A DNA stretch of 64,000 bases, from the NCBI GenBank assembly GCA_963555705.1, contig OY743186.1:38985241-39049240 (forward strand), given 5' to 3'. This document shows positions 43,900 through 55,990 of the stretch, piece by piece. The first letter of the stretch is position 1; every line of letters starts with the position of its first letter. The DNA is from Ligustrum vulgare (taxonomy: Eukaryota > Streptophyta > Magnoliopsida > Lamiales > Oleaceae). A program made the position numbers and the translations under genes. The notes beneath the pieces are model-generated. The model was given only the letters and a program-made list of their open reading frames with translations. It did no database searches and had not been told where the DNA came from.

Positions 43900-44753
43900 A
43901 TATTTTGTGGGCGTATTTATTTATTTATTTATTATTATTATAATATGTTGTTGCTCCTGAAGTACCACAATAGTATATTTCAGAGGAATATTAATTATAA
44001 ATTTGTCATTGTTACTCCTGAAATAGCACAACAGTATATATATTAATATTCTTCTATATTTCAGAAGAATATTAATTACAGATCTGTCAATTACAAGTAT
44101 TATTGATTTAAATTGATAATTCATTATGTTGTTACTCCTGAAATAGCACAATGGATAATCAATATTCTAGAATAGTATTAACCATATAATTGTCTATTAT
44201 AAATAATTTGTTGTTACTCCTGAAGTAGCAGAATATTATTAATAATATTCTAGAAGAATATTATTTGCTCATGAAGAGCATAAATTATAATTTTCAATAT
44301 TTCAAAAGAATATTGATTTATTATTTTTGAAGAATCGAAATAAGTTTGTTAGCGAAAGAAGACATATCTTGTTCAAGCACATTAATTATCATTCTAAAAT
44401 GTATTGAAAATTTGTCATTGTCCCTTTCAATCCTATCGTTGACAATCACTACATTATTTGAATTCCCACATAAATTATTTAGATTTGTGCCTTTTGATTC
44501 TACCACATATTAGTTATACATCTAATTTTTATATATGGAATTCACGTGCATGTTTAGTATCTTTTGCATATTGGTAAAATATTTAGTCAATTTTGTAAAC
44601 TTATATGTGTGGAAATTCTTTTTCCTGATGTATGTTTGGTAATTAATTTTTATATATAAATTCATATCATGTTTATATGGTAATTAATATTCTTTAAGCT
44701 GATTAAATACTTGTAGATGTTCATTCATAAATTTTGAATTGATAATGTATCAT
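43900..44753. repeat. Array of degenerate TTCnnGAA/GAATATT repeats, part 1
   Basis: Units of about 60-110 bp alternate a CTCCTGAAGTAGCACAA-type string with ATATTTCAGAAGAATATT-type strings (about 43977, 44058, 44160, 44252, 44300). The array continues at 50957 and 55259 after two later insertions. No coherent frame. Confidence 0.7.
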
Positions 44754-44758
44754 GTTGT

Positions 44759-45215
44759 TGTAAGGATTTTAATCAATCGTGTGGGCTTATATGTGAATTA
44801 TTGTGTATTGAATAAAAGGCTATCAATTTTGGTTAAGCCCATTTAAAGTGATCTAATAAGGATTTAGTATATTGGGCTTTAATGCATCTAATTAATGTAT
44901 GGGCTTTTATGTGTAGATATCAGGCCATTACCTAATTCATGATGGGCCGGATTAGGTTAACTGGTAATTCAGTATATAAAGTCGGTTATGGTCCCTGAAT
45001 CCTACGTACTGTTCATCTTGTCTGACATCCCATCATCAGAGAGAAAAAAAGGACTACGTATCGATTTAGAAGATCCAAACACCGCCGAATCGTTTATCGT
45101 GAATCACGTTTGATTAAGGTACGCTTCCGCTTCAGTTATTTAATTCTTGATAATTCAGCATGATGATTTATTTTGGATCATAGATAAATAATTATCTGTG
45201 ATAAATTTTCTAACA
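44759..45215 (+). repeat. 5' LTR of the deletion-derivative copia element
   Basis: TG...CA ends; TATA-like CAGTATATAAAG near 44972; followed by the tRNA-Met primer site. Confidence 0.93.
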
Positions 45216-45734
45216 AGTGGTATCAGAGCCAACATCGTGTTGAATTATCAGATAAATTTGAAACGCATAGATGTAAAACCTGATTCTCTGTGTATGATTA
45301 AGGCGAATAAATTGATTTCAGAATTGAAGTTCATACACATATACAACAAAATTGAAATTGTGTGAATCTTGTATGTATATATTTATGTTGAAATCAGTTG
45401 TCAGTATGTATATGATCTTCGAAATTAAGGTACTGAACATATGGAATCTGTATGGATATGCCGTTCGAAATCAGGTATGGTTTTCGAGTCCGATTATGAA
45501 TTGTTGAGAATGGGTTGAAGGAATCTGATTTTGAAGCTCGAATTGATGTTTGGGATGTTGGGTTTTTTCGATTTGGTTCTAGTCGGTTGAAGTCGGATTC
45601 CATTAAGTTGAAGGGTGATATATAAATGGGTTTTGAATTAGGGATTAAGATTCAGAGTCAGTTTTGGAAATTGAATTCGGATTTTTGGAAGAAATCTGTT
45701 GGGGTCTGATTTTTGGGATGATGCATGGATTTAG

Positions 45735-45986
45735 TTAGTTTAAGATCGAACAAGGTGTGGCCGGCGGACTTGGTTGCGCGCGGCGTCGCGCGCGGTGTGC
45801 TGCAGCGTCGCACTCAGCGACACTGCGTTCTTGAATACAGCGCTGTAGATGGTGCTGGCGCTGCAGGCCGGATGTAACCGCTTGTAGTGGGCCGCGTTCT
45901 CCAGGGGCGAAGGAGGTTCGCCGGTGGTGGCGGCTTGTTCTGCCAGATATGGGGGTGGTGACGGTGGCGGCTAGGGTTAGTCTCAA
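45735..45986. other. GC-rich, CpG-dense island inside the copia leader
   Basis: About 250 bp with GCGCGCGGCGTCGCGCGCGG and CTGCAGCGTCGCAC, in sharp contrast to the AT-rich surroundings. It looks like a captured piece of host DNA (for example a gene 5' end). Frames exist on both strands, but none is recognisable. Confidence 0.5.
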
Positions 45987-46069
45987 ACCCTAACTCCTGA
46001 AAAACGATTTTGGACAGGGCCTGGCAAAGGAAATTTGAAGTTATCGAGGCCTCATGTGCAATTTTCCTA

Positions 46070-46680
46070 AATCTCGTTTATTTGCACCCTAGGTCCTCTA
46101 AGGTTATTAAGATATTGATTTTAATTCCTGAAAATATGGAATTTAAAATTAAGCCCCCTAAAGTTATAATTTATTTAAGTCAGGACCTCTCAAGTTATTG
46201 AATTTAATGATTCAGCCCCTGAAGTTTGAGGATTTTCTAATTCGATCCATAAAGCTTGAAAATTCTCTAATTTGGTCCCTTAAAGTTTGAAAATTTTCAT
46301 TTTCAGTCCCTAAAGTTTGAAAATTTTCTAATTCAGTCACTAAAGTTTGGAAATTTTCAAAATTGGTCCTTAAAGTTTGAATTTTTTTTAAATTAAGTCC
46401 CTAAAGTTTGGGAATTTTCTAAATTGGCTCCTAATGTTTGAAAGTTTTCAAAATCAACCTTTAAAGATTGAAAATTTCCTATTTTGGACCCCTAAAGTTT
46501 AATTTTCTTTCAAATTGGGACCTAATGCTTGGAATTTCTCTAAATTGGCCAATAAAGTTTTGGGAAAATTATAATTTAAGTCCTTCAAGCTTAAAATTTT
46601 ACATAATTGGCCACCTAAGGTTTAAGAATATTGCAATTGACTCTCCTAACTTAAGGATTGCTTTATTCTAAAGTTTTGAA
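46070..46680. repeat. Degenerate ~38-bp tandem repeats
   Basis: About 16 units of the form TTGGTCCCTAAAGTTTGAAA plus ATTTTCTAA, decaying toward both ends, in the untranslated leader of the copia element. Confidence 0.8.
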
Positions 46681-46854
46681 TTCTATAATTCAAATCCTAA
46701 AGTCAAATATAGATGCAAATCAATGGATTTCAGTTTCAAATCTTGGTACATCGGAATCTTTTGAGAGATATAATATTCGAAAGTAAGTTAGTTGAAGCAA
46801 CATGTTGCCAAAGCAACCTCTCTTGTGGATATTAATTAACTTTGAATATTAGAA

Positions 46855-47258
46855 GGTATTTGTGTGTGTTATTCATTGCGGATATTGATCTGCCCAAAGG
46901 AAGGTCAATATTTGCCTCGAATTTCACATGCACCTGTGGTGATAAACACGTGGCAATTATTTGGTTTAACGTGTGACCAGTAAATCGGTCCAAAGAAAGG
47001 TTTATTGGTTAACATGTCTTATTGCCAGTGTTTGATCACTACACTAAGGGAAAATTAGGTGTTTGTGTGTTATTTCATGCGGATATTGATCGGCCCAAAG
47101 GAAGGTCAATATTTGGCCCGAATTTCACATAAACTTGTGGTGATAAATACGTGACGGTTATTTGGTTTTACGTGTGATCAATAAATCGGTCCAAAGAAAG
47201 GTTTGTTGGTTGACATGTCTTACTGTCAGTGTTTGATCACTACACTAAGAGTACCACT
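46855..47258. repeat. Tandem duplication of ~195 bp
   Basis: Two copies share GCGGATATTGATC, GCCCAAAGGAAGGTCAATAT, AAATCGGTCCAAAGAAAGGT and GTGTTTGATCACTACACTAAG (about 46870-47050 and 47065-47250), about 90% alike by eye. Confidence 0.85.
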
Positions 47259-47504
47259 TACAAGTCAATATTTCTGTCCAAAGACTAAATATTGATGTTG
47301 TGCTAGGTATCTTGTGATGGGCCCTACCATTATTTGAAAGTATGATTTGCATAATAAGGTACTTATGTGAGCTATTTTATTTAAGTGTTCTCCATTCTGT
47401 TTCAAATTCTACTAGTAGTATATATACAAGCTCAAATTTAATCCCTATATTTATGGAACAAACTTCAAGGATCAAAACAACAACATTAACTTTTCGTTGG
47501 CTGC

Positions 47505-48180
47505 ATGGATCTAAACCGTGTACTAAGGATTGAGCAACCTACTCCTCTTACGGATGAAAGTTCATCTAATCAAATGAGGAACTTTGAGAAGTGGGATTAC
47601 TTAAATTACGTGAGTCTCATGATCATTAATTGCGGCATTCCGGAAGCCTTTAGTGGCATAGTATCTGAGGAGGTAAATGATGCTAATGAATTCCTTGCCG
47701 AAATTAAGAAACGTTTTGCGAAAAACGATAAGGCTGAAACAAGCACGCTTATGCAAAGCTTGATTTCAATAAAGTATAAAGGCAATGGGAAAATAAGGAA
47801 GTACATCATGTAGATGTTTCACACTGCTTCAATACTTAAGGAACTAAAACTCTACTTGTCTAATGACTTGCTCGTGTATTTGGTATTGATATCGCTTCCT
47901 ACACAATATAATTAATTTAAGGTTAGTTATAACTATCAAAGTAGAAATGGGCTCTCAATGAGCTCATTTCATAGTGTGCAAGCTTCTTGCACAATTCAGT
48001 CAATTTAAGGTCAGTTGTAACTATCAAAGGGAGAAATGAATTCTAAATGAGCTCATTCTATTTAGTGTGCAAGAGGAAGAAAAGTTGAAGTAGGACAGAA
48101 CTGAAAGTGTTCACTTGGCAAACACCTCTAAAGATAAGGGCAAGAAAACAAATAAAGAAAATAAAGTCGTTAAGGGGCTA
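47505..48180 (+). pseudogene. Copia gag (UBN2 type), truncated
   Basis: The ORF 47505-47813 begins MDLNRVLRIEQPTPLTDESS and contains FEKWDYLNYVSLMIINCGIPEAF and FLAEIKKRFAKNDKAETSTLMQSLISIKYKG, the typical gag of this copia group. It stops after IRKYIM; degraded continuation runs to about 48180 (QLACANTSKDKGKK-like). Protease and integrase core do not follow. Confidence 0.8.
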
Positions 48181-50000
48181 TTAATTTTATAATCTCACAC
48201 TTAAGTCAATTTTTTGAAACGGGAACTGCAACATTTTTGAGGATGTTGAGTTTGGGGGGAGAAATAAGGTTAGAGATATTGTCTTTAAGGAATAAGTTGA
48301 GGAAGGATCGGTTTCGATTCCTACTATTGCTTTTGACAACGTGCAAGTTTTTATACATGTCATTGATCAAGAAGCATATCCGGAACCTCAATTCGACAAT
48401 ATTGAAGAACCTCCCATCCAAAATAAGGTAAATTTCAGAAGTACAAACTCAACAACCTCAATAACTAAAATCATTAAGGAGATCCACGAGAGAAAAGGAA
48501 AAAATGCTATTCCGGATAATTTAAATAGTATTTTTCCAAGAATATAAGGAAATGATGGAATGGTGGAAGATGGTCTAATCAATTCCATCAGGCCATGCAG
48601 AGTTCTAATTTTCAAAAGTGGATTGATGTCATAAATAAGGAGTATAAGCATATGCAAGACAATAACGTTTTGGATCTTTTCCTATTACCGGAAGGTACGA
48701 AGCCCATTGGTCTTAAATGGATTTTTAAACCAAGGGGATTTTAAAGGTAATGTGGAAAGATATAAGGTTCGTCTTGTATCTAAGGGCTTTACACAGAATG
48801 ATGACATTGATTATAAAGAGACTTTCTCTTCGGTTTCAATGAAAGACTCTTTTAGGAAAGTTAGGTTGTTGCACATTTTGACCTCGAGTTACATCAAATG
48901 GATACTAAGGTGGCGTTTCTCAATGGTGACATTGATGGGACGATATGGTTTTCAAATTAAAGAAATCCATTTATGTACTCAAGCCAGCTTCTCGTTAAGG
49001 GTAATACAAATTTCATCAAGTAATTATCTCATTTGGTCTTGAGATTAATGTTGTTGATGGTTGTATGTATTACAAGTTCAGTGGGAGTAAGTGTATTTTC
49101 CTGATTTTGTATGTTGATAACATATTGCTTGCCACTAATGATATAGGCATGTCACATAAAATTTTGAGATTAAAAATCTTGGTGACGTCTCTTTTGTATT
49201 AGGAATTCAGATACACCGGGATTGTTCTCAAGGTATTCTTGAATTGTTACAAAAGGGCTATATCGATAAATTACTTAAGAGATTTGGCATGCAAGACAGT
49301 AAATCAGGGAACACCCTTATCGCTAAGGAAGACAATTTAGTCTCAACTAATGCCCGAAAAGTTATATTGGAGTTAAAGAAATGCAGAGGATCCCATATAG
49401 TTAAGCTATAGAAAGTCTGATGTATGCTCAAATTTGTATGCGTTCGGATATTGCATACATTATTGGGATACTAAGGAGATATTTAAGTAACCCTGGGATG
49501 GATCATTTGGAAAGCAGCCAAACATGGGTTATAAGGTATTTAAAGAAAACAAAAGATTACATGCTCACATACAGAAAATCGGATCAGTTGGAGATAATAT
49601 GGTATTATGATTCCGATTTTTACTAGATGCCAAGAAAGTAAAAGATCCACATAAGGCTACATTTATCTGCTGGTTGGAGGAGCTATTTCCGGATGGAGTG
49701 CTTAACAGACACTTTAGCTTCTTTCACTTGGCAGCATAGTTGTAGCAATTTTGGGGGCATCTAATTATGGAATATAGCTGCGAAATTTTGTCACGAGGCT
49801 GCGTATTCTGTATGGTATAGAAAGACCACTAAAGTTATATTGTGATAATAACTCAGCAGATTTATATTCCAGTAACAACAGGAGCTCAACTAAGTCAAAA
49901 TACATTGACATAAGTTCCTGGTTGTGAAGGATACAGTTCAGAGTGGACATGTGTCAATAAGAGCACATTGGGACAAACTCCATAATTGCGGATCCACTTA
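48181..50000 (+). pseudogene. Copia integrase C-terminus, RT and RNase H remnants
   Basis: Frames at 48341-48547 (IHVIDQEAYPEPQFDNIEEPP), 48707-49042 (YKVRLVSKGFTQNDDIDYKETFSSVSMKDSFR) and 49420-49626 (YAQICMRSDIAYIIGILRRYLSNPGMDHLE) are pieces of copia pol in the right order. They are separated by frameshifts and stops. FVDN-like LYVDNILLATND near 49107 is the RT YVDD region, with Asn for the second Asp. Confidence 0.75.
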
Positions 50001-50494
50001 CTAAAGTATTACAACCCAAGGTCTTTCATGAGTACATTACTCATATGGGTGTTGTATTTCTTAAGGATATTCGGTTTCAGTGGGAGTTTGTATTTTGGGT
50101 GCATTAGACACATTTATTGTCCTTTTGGATACAGTTTAAAGTTAAAGTTATTTACAGCTGTAAGGTTTCAGGTTTATTATCTCTGAACTCGTTTGAGGAT
50201 GATCTCACTAAAGTCGGACCAGTTGGAAATAGGCATGTTGAAGATCACATTACATGTAATTTCCATGCTACACATCCATACTTGATCCATATCATTCAGT
50301 TATGTCGATATACTTGACCATTGAAGGTTTAGTTACGATTAATGTAGCGAAAGCCGCTTTGATCCCATGTTGATATAATTGATGGACCGGATTGTTTGGG
50401 GATGCATTCAGTAATGATAGCAAAATTCTGAGTACTCATAAGGTTATGATTGATACACAATTGTAAGGTTATACATATAGCCCAAGTGGGAGAT

Positions 50495-50951
50495 TGTAAG
50501 GATTTTAATCAATCGTGTGGGCTTATGTGTGAATTATTGTGTATTGAATAAAAGGCTATCAATTTTGGTTAAGCCCATTTAAAGTGATCTAATAAGGATT
50601 TAGTATATTGGGCTTTAATGCATCTAATTAATGTATGGACTTTTATGTGTAGATACCAGGCCATTACCTAATTCATGATGGGCCGGATTAGGTTAACTGG
50701 AAATTCAGTATATAAAGTCGGTTATGGTCCCTGAATCCTACGTACTGTTCATCTTGTCTGACATCCCATCATCAGAGAGAAAATAAGGATTACGTATCGA
50801 TTTAGAAGATCCAAACACCGCCGAATCGTTTATCGTGAATCACGTTTGATTAAGGTACGCTTCCGCTTCAGTTATTTAATTCTTGATAATTCAGCATGAT
50901 GATTTATTTTGGATCATAGATAAATAATTATCTGTGATAAATTTTCTAACA
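50495..50951 (+). repeat. 3' LTR of the deletion-derivative copia element
   Basis: Nearly identical to 44759-45215; preceded by the polypurine tract and followed by the GTTGT target duplication. Confidence 0.93.
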
Positions 50952-50956
50952 GTTGT

Positions 50957-51626
50957 TGCTCACGAAATAGGACAACATTTTTGATATTCTAGAAAAATAT
51001 TACTTGTTCGTGAAGAGCAGTATATTACAATTTCAATATTTCAGAAGATTTTGACTCAATGCTCCTGAAGAAGCATAATTTAAAGTATATTTTAAACGAA
51101 TATGGTGTTGGTATTCTTAAAGAAACACAACTCATGTTAAATAAATATTTCAGAAGAATATTTTATCGTCACTCGTGTAGTGCATAAATATTGTTAATTC
51201 GAGAGGTAGAACGAATCGTTAATGTCAATATTCCAAAAGAATATTATTTGCTCATGCAGAGCATAATTTGTCAACATTCTTAGAATATTGACTTATTATT
51301 CTTGGAGAATCACAATTTTAGAAATATAATTATTTCAGAAGAATAATTAGTTTTTTGCTCATAACTAGCACAATAGATATTAATTATTGTTATAATTGAA
51401 TGGGCTTTGAATCAATATTCCAGAAGAATATTGCGTTATTGCTACATTTCAATATTGTAGAAGAATATTATTTTATTGCTCATATGATAAATATTGCATT
51501 CTTGTTCTCAAAAAAATTTGAATTTATTAATAATCCAGAAGATTATTATTATGTAGAATAATATATTGTTGTGATGATTCCTAAAGAATCTTAATTTTAT
51601 CTCATATTAAATATTATAACGAATAT
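50957..51626. repeat. TTCnnGAA/GAATATT array, part 2
   Basis: Continuation of the array at 43900-44753: strings such as ATTTCAGAAGAATATT near 51150, ATTCCAGAAGAATATT near 51419 and TCATGCAGAGCATAA near 51253. Confidence 0.7.
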
Positions 51627-51631
51627 AATTT

Positions 51632-52582
51632 TGATGTGATCCGGACAAGGCATCGAAGGGTGAAGTCGAGCCATCGGCAATATGATAGTGATCTACGTGC
51701 AAAACGGAGCAAGTTTCGTGTTGGGGTCGAGCCGAGAAGAGAGACGGATCGAGCCGAATCAAGAAAAAGAAGTAATTTGGGCAGAAAATACCTTACAGCC
51801 GTAAAAGAGGATCTTCATGGCCGTAATACATATATTCACGGCCGTAACACTTACTATCACGGCCGTAACAAATTATCGAAGGAAAATGCAGAAATTAAGC
51901 AGAACGAGACTTACGGCCGTAAGCCTGGAAGTTACGGCCGTAAAAGGAGCATTTCACAGCCGTAAGAGATGACACACTTTTAATCAGAAAGGCCATTACG
52001 GCCGTAAAAGAATTATTCACGGCCGTAATTGAGTAGCCGCCAGATTTTCCAGATTTTTAATTATTTTATTCCTTTTTTTTGGTTTTTAGGTTATTTTTCT
52101 ATTTTAGAATTTTAGTCTAATTAGAATTCTATTTTGAGTAAATTAGATGCTAGATTATTTTGCTTATTTATACTTCTTTCCATTCATTGTAAAAGTTAAG
52201 TTGAGTTTGATTAATAAAATTTGTGAGAGGATTCTCCAAAATTGAGAGGTTGAGTTTATTCCCTTTTTCTTGAACTTATCAAAGATCCGATCTTTGTGGC
52301 GTTCTTCCAGCAAACTTATCAAATATTCGCAAGAATATTTGTGGCGTTTCCGAATTCGAAACTTATCAAGGAAATTGACAAGTCCTTGTGGCGTTCACCA
52401 ATCCTGGTTCTTCAATCCGCATCGCCATAAATTGCGTCGTGATTGTCGGGTCAAGGCTTTACCGTCGTTCTATCCTTATTTTCGTTGTTTGTTCTTGTGT
52501 CAGTTCTGATCTAGATCTTTCCTAGGTTTTAATTGTCGTTATTCCGCGTGTTCGACGAGATTCCCCGACTAGGATCTCATCA
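51632..52582 (+). repeat. 5' LTR with TTACGGCCGTAA palindrome array
   Basis: About nine copies of the ACGGCCGTAA-type palindrome lie at 51793-52028, three of them perfect 12-mers (51911, 51932, 51996). A TATA-like TTATTTATACTTC follows near 52165. Four CAAACTTATCAA/GTGGCG units lie at 52276-52400. Confidence 0.9.
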
Positions 52583-52850
52583 TCTGGTATCAGAGCTTGG
52601 ATCTATTTTAGATTCTTGCGTTTCTTGATTTTTTTGATTTTTTCGTGTTCTTCGCGTTCTTCGTGTCATTCATAATTTTTTTCAGTTTGATCCATAAGAG
52701 TCAGTCCCAAAAATTCAAAAGTGTTTTTCTTGTTCGTTTTTCGTCCAAATCCAGTTCCGTTTTTTCTGCCATACTCGTAGTCCAATTCTCTGGCAGAAGA
52801 GTAAAAAAAAAAAATCGAAAATTTCATTTTTTCTCATATTCCAAATTTTC

Positions 52851-53711
52851 ATGTCTCACGGGGAGAGATCTTCATCAATGGGTGACAACAAACGCCCCGA
52901 AAGAAGGAATAAGATATTGGAGCAGGGGGTTGAATTGTTGGCAGAGATGCAGGCAAAATTTAAGAAGGTAATGGCTAGGATGGATAAGAGAGATGCGATG
53001 ATTGCCCAATTGAAAAAGGAGCAATCGCGGGCGGACTCTATGGCTAGGAGGAGTAGTAAGCGTGAAAGTCATGCTAGGTACGGAGAAGGGATGGATGGAA
53101 GGCCATTGAAGCGAAAAGAGACATCAAAACGGGAGAGTAGTGATCATGTTCACAAAAGGAGGGACGAACCGACAATCAAAGGTAAAAATAATTCTGATTC
53201 CAAGCCTCTTAAGGATAAAAATGTTAAGTGCTTTAAATGTTTGGAACGGGGTCACATTGGACTTTATTGTCCACGTAAAAAGGTTAGGTGTGATAGTGGA
53301 AAGTCGAAAAATGTTGTGGTGGATGAGTCAATTATTGATAGGCATGCTCTTAGCGTTAAGCGTAAGGCGAATGTTTTGGAAAATATGGATGGGCAAAGGG
53401 ATAATATTTTTCGCACTAGATGCTTAGTGGATGAAAAAGTTTGTAGCTTGGTGATTGATGGGGGAAGTTGTACTAATGTAATTAGTACAATGTTGGTGAA
53501 AAAATTAGGCTTACCTTTAACGAAACATCCAACGCCTTATAAATTACAATGGTTGACTGAGTCAGAAGTTAAGGTGAAGAGACAGGCTTTGGTGACATTT
53601 TCTTTTGGAGATAACGGAACAAGTGTAAATGCAAAAGGGGGGTATTCGGATGAGGTAATTTGTGACGTGGTGCCAATGCAAATTAGTCACATACTGTTGG
53701 GGAGACCTTGA
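52851..53711 (+). pseudogene. Gypsy gag tail, zinc knuckle and aspartic protease
   Basis: 286-residue ORF. The N-terminal part is a charged coiled-coil-like stretch (LAEMQAKFKKVMARMDKRDAMIAQLKKEQSRAD), then a basic region, a CCHC knuckle CFKCLERGHIGLYC (127-140) and the chromovirus-type protease VIDGGSCTNVIS with KLGLPLTKHPTPYKLQWL and HILLGRP. It stops at TGA 53709-53711, where the usual sequence would continue with WQ; reading on gives the normal YERAVLHDGYTNRYSL. The gag core domain is mostly missing. Confidence 0.85.
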
Positions 53712-54321
53712 CAATATGAAAGGGCTGTGCTACATGATGGGTATACGAATAGATACAGCTTGGTAAAAGGGGGGAAAAAGTTTACTCTAATGCCACTATC
53801 TCCAACTGAAGCCCTGAAAGATCAATTGAAAGTAAAAAGTGAGTTTGAGTAGAAAAATAAGAGAGTTGAGGCCACGACCTCAGAAAAAGGCGAGGGAGTG
53901 GAAATTGAAGAAAAGAGAGTTGAGGCCACGACCTCAGAAAAAGGAGAGGGAGTGAAAAATAAAGAAAAGAAGGTTGATCAGAAAAAGGAGAGACTGAGTG
54001 CAAAAAGCAAAAGAAAGGAGAGTCTACCACAAAAATGAGTTTATTTGCACTTACTCACGCTAACACGCCCCTCCCCAGTTCTTTAAAATCTGTTTTACAG
54101 GTGCCGAAGTCAAACCATGGGCTTAAAACCGGAAAGAAACTTGTTGGCACAAATGAGCAGCCCAAAAAGTCGAGAAAGTTGAAGGAGAAAAATGGGCAGC
54201 CCAAAAGTCTAAAAGATCGCACGAAGCTTAAACAAGATCATCAAGCCCAGAAAAGCAGAAGGAGTTTGAAAAGCCGACCAAAATTGGATTCGAGGTCGAA
54301 TCCTTTTCAAGAGAGGGAGTA
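53712..54321 (+). pseudogene. Gypsy protease end joined to pol C-terminal stub
   Basis: After the protease come Lys/Glu-rich tandem repeats (53866-53970, two copies around TTGAGGCCACGACCTCA). The stub ends SRSNPFQEREYDVIRTRH across the 3' LTR border, like the pol end SRSNPFEEGGDDVIQTA of the element at 61048. RT, RNase H and integrase are absent. Confidence 0.7.
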
Positions 54322-55253
54322 TGATGTGATCCGGACAAGGCATCGAAGGGCGAAGTCGAGCCATCGGTAATATGATAGTGATCTACGTGCAAAACGCAGC
54401 AAGTTCCGTGTTGGGGTCGAGCCGAGAAGAGGGACGGATCGAGCCGAATCAAGAAAAAGAAGTAATATGGGCAGAAAATACCTTATTCACGGCCGTAATA
54501 CATATATTCATGTCCGTAACACTTACTATCACTGCCGTAACAAATTATCGAAGGAAAAGGCAGAAATTAAGCAGAACGAGACTTACGGCCGTAAGCCTGG
54601 AAGTTACGGCCGTAAAAGGAGCATTTCACGACCGTAATCGATGACACAATTTTAATCAGAAAGGCCATTACGGCCGTAAAAGAATTATTCACGGCCGTAA
54701 TTGAGTAGCGGCTAGATTCTCCGAATTTTTAATTATTTTATTCCTTTTTTTGGTTTTTAGGTTATTTTCCTATTTTAGAATTTTAGTCTAATTAGAATTC
54801 TATTTTGAGTAAATTAGATGCTAGGTTATTTTGCTTATTTATACTTCTTTCCATTCATTGTAAAAGTTAAGTTGAGTTTGATTAATAAAATTTGTGAGAG
54901 GATTCTCCAAAATTGAGAGGTTGAGTTTATTCCCTTTTTCTTGAACTTATCAAAGATCCGATCTTTGTGGCGTTCTTCCAGCAAACTTATCAAATATTCG
55001 CAAGAATATTTGTGGCGTTTCCGAATTCGAAACTTATCAAGGAAATTGACAAGTCCTTGTGGCGTTCACCAATCTTGGTTCTTCAATCCGCATCGCCATA
55101 AATTGCGTCGTGATTGTCGGGTCAAGGCTTTACCGTCGTTCTATCCTTATTTTATTTGTTTTTTCTTGTGTCAGTTCTGATCTAGATCTTTCCTAGGTTT
55201 TAATTGTCGTTATTCCGCGTGTTCGACGAGATTCCCCGACTGGGATCTCATCA
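54322..55253 (+). repeat. 3' LTR with TTACGGCCGTAA palindrome array
   Basis: Same structure as 51632-52582; perfect palindromes at 54583, 54604 and 54668. Confidence 0.9.
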
Positions 55254-55258
55254 AATTT

Positions 55259-55990
55259 GCTCTCGAAGAGCCCAATATTATAAGATATGTTATTAATTTG
55301 ACATTCTAAAAAAATATTTTTTTTGTTACTTCTGAAGAATAACAACTTTATTTTATGATAAATATTTCAATTTATTATGCTACTTGTTCACGAATAACAT
55401 GGTTTCTTTTTATGCTCAAAGTAAATGTTAGTATTCTATTAACTTTGAATTTTCATAGAAAGTGGTAGAGTTATTCAATCTTATTATTATATCATATTGT
55501 TTCGATCATACCAACTTACAATTAACCTTTGTTTAAATGTATGTTTTACATTCAATAATATAGTACAATATTTCAAAAGAATATTGTATCACTATTCTAG
55601 AAAAGAAACAATCTAAATCAATATTCTAGAAGAATGTTAATCTAAATCGATATTTCAGCAGAATATTGCAGTATTAGAAATATCTAATTTGAGTTATTTA
55701 ATAAAACATTCCAGAAGGATATTTCGTTTTTGCTCTTGAAGAAGCAAAATCTTATTTTACATTGAATATTCAATTTTAATATGCTATTGTTCCCAAAGAA
55801 GTATAACAATTATAAAATAATATCGATTGCTCTTGAAAAGTATGATATTACAATTTCAATATTCCAAAAGAATATTGACTTATTTATTTTAAATGAGCAA
55901 TAAAAACGTGTTTTCGGAGTAGCACATGTTTCGAAGAATATATCGTTTGAGTTCATGTTTATCCCTAAAGAAAAACATATAACTAATTTC
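55259..55990. repeat. TTCnnGAA/GAATATT array, part 3
   Basis: Continuation of the array: GCTCTCGAAGAGC near 55259, ATATTCTAGAAGAATGTT near 55624, CATTCCAGAAGGATATT near 55707, ATATTCCAAAAGAATATT near 55858. Confidence 0.7.

Larger units (their letters stand above)
44759..50951 (+). mobile_element. Deletion-derivative copia element, 6.2 kb
   Basis: Two 457-bp LTRs (44759-45215 and 50495-50951) starting TGTAAGGATTTT and ending TTTTCTAACA are flanked by perfect GTTGT duplications (44754-44758, 50952-50956). The primer site TGGTATCAGAGCC begins at 45218 and the polypurine run CCCAAGTGGGAGAT precedes the 3' LTR. The LTRs differ at only about half a dozen positions, yet the coding region lacks protease and integrase core and is full of stops. 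It was therefore probably mobilised in trans. Confidence 0.93.
51632..55253 (+). mobile_element. Chromovirus-like Gypsy element with pol deleted, 3.6 kb
   Basis: Perfect AATTT target duplications (51627-51631, 55254-55258) flank LTRs at 51632-52582 and 54322-55253. Ends are TGATG...CATCA. The primer site TGGTATCAGAGC starts at 52585. Only gag-protease and a stub of the pol C-terminus remain. LTRs differ at few positions apart from a ~20-bp length change, so the insertion is fairly young. Confidence 0.93.

Noticed and set aside
45735..45986. Minus-strand Arg/Ala-rich ORF as a gene
   Set aside because: Composition follows from the GC-rich island; no motif and no supporting context.
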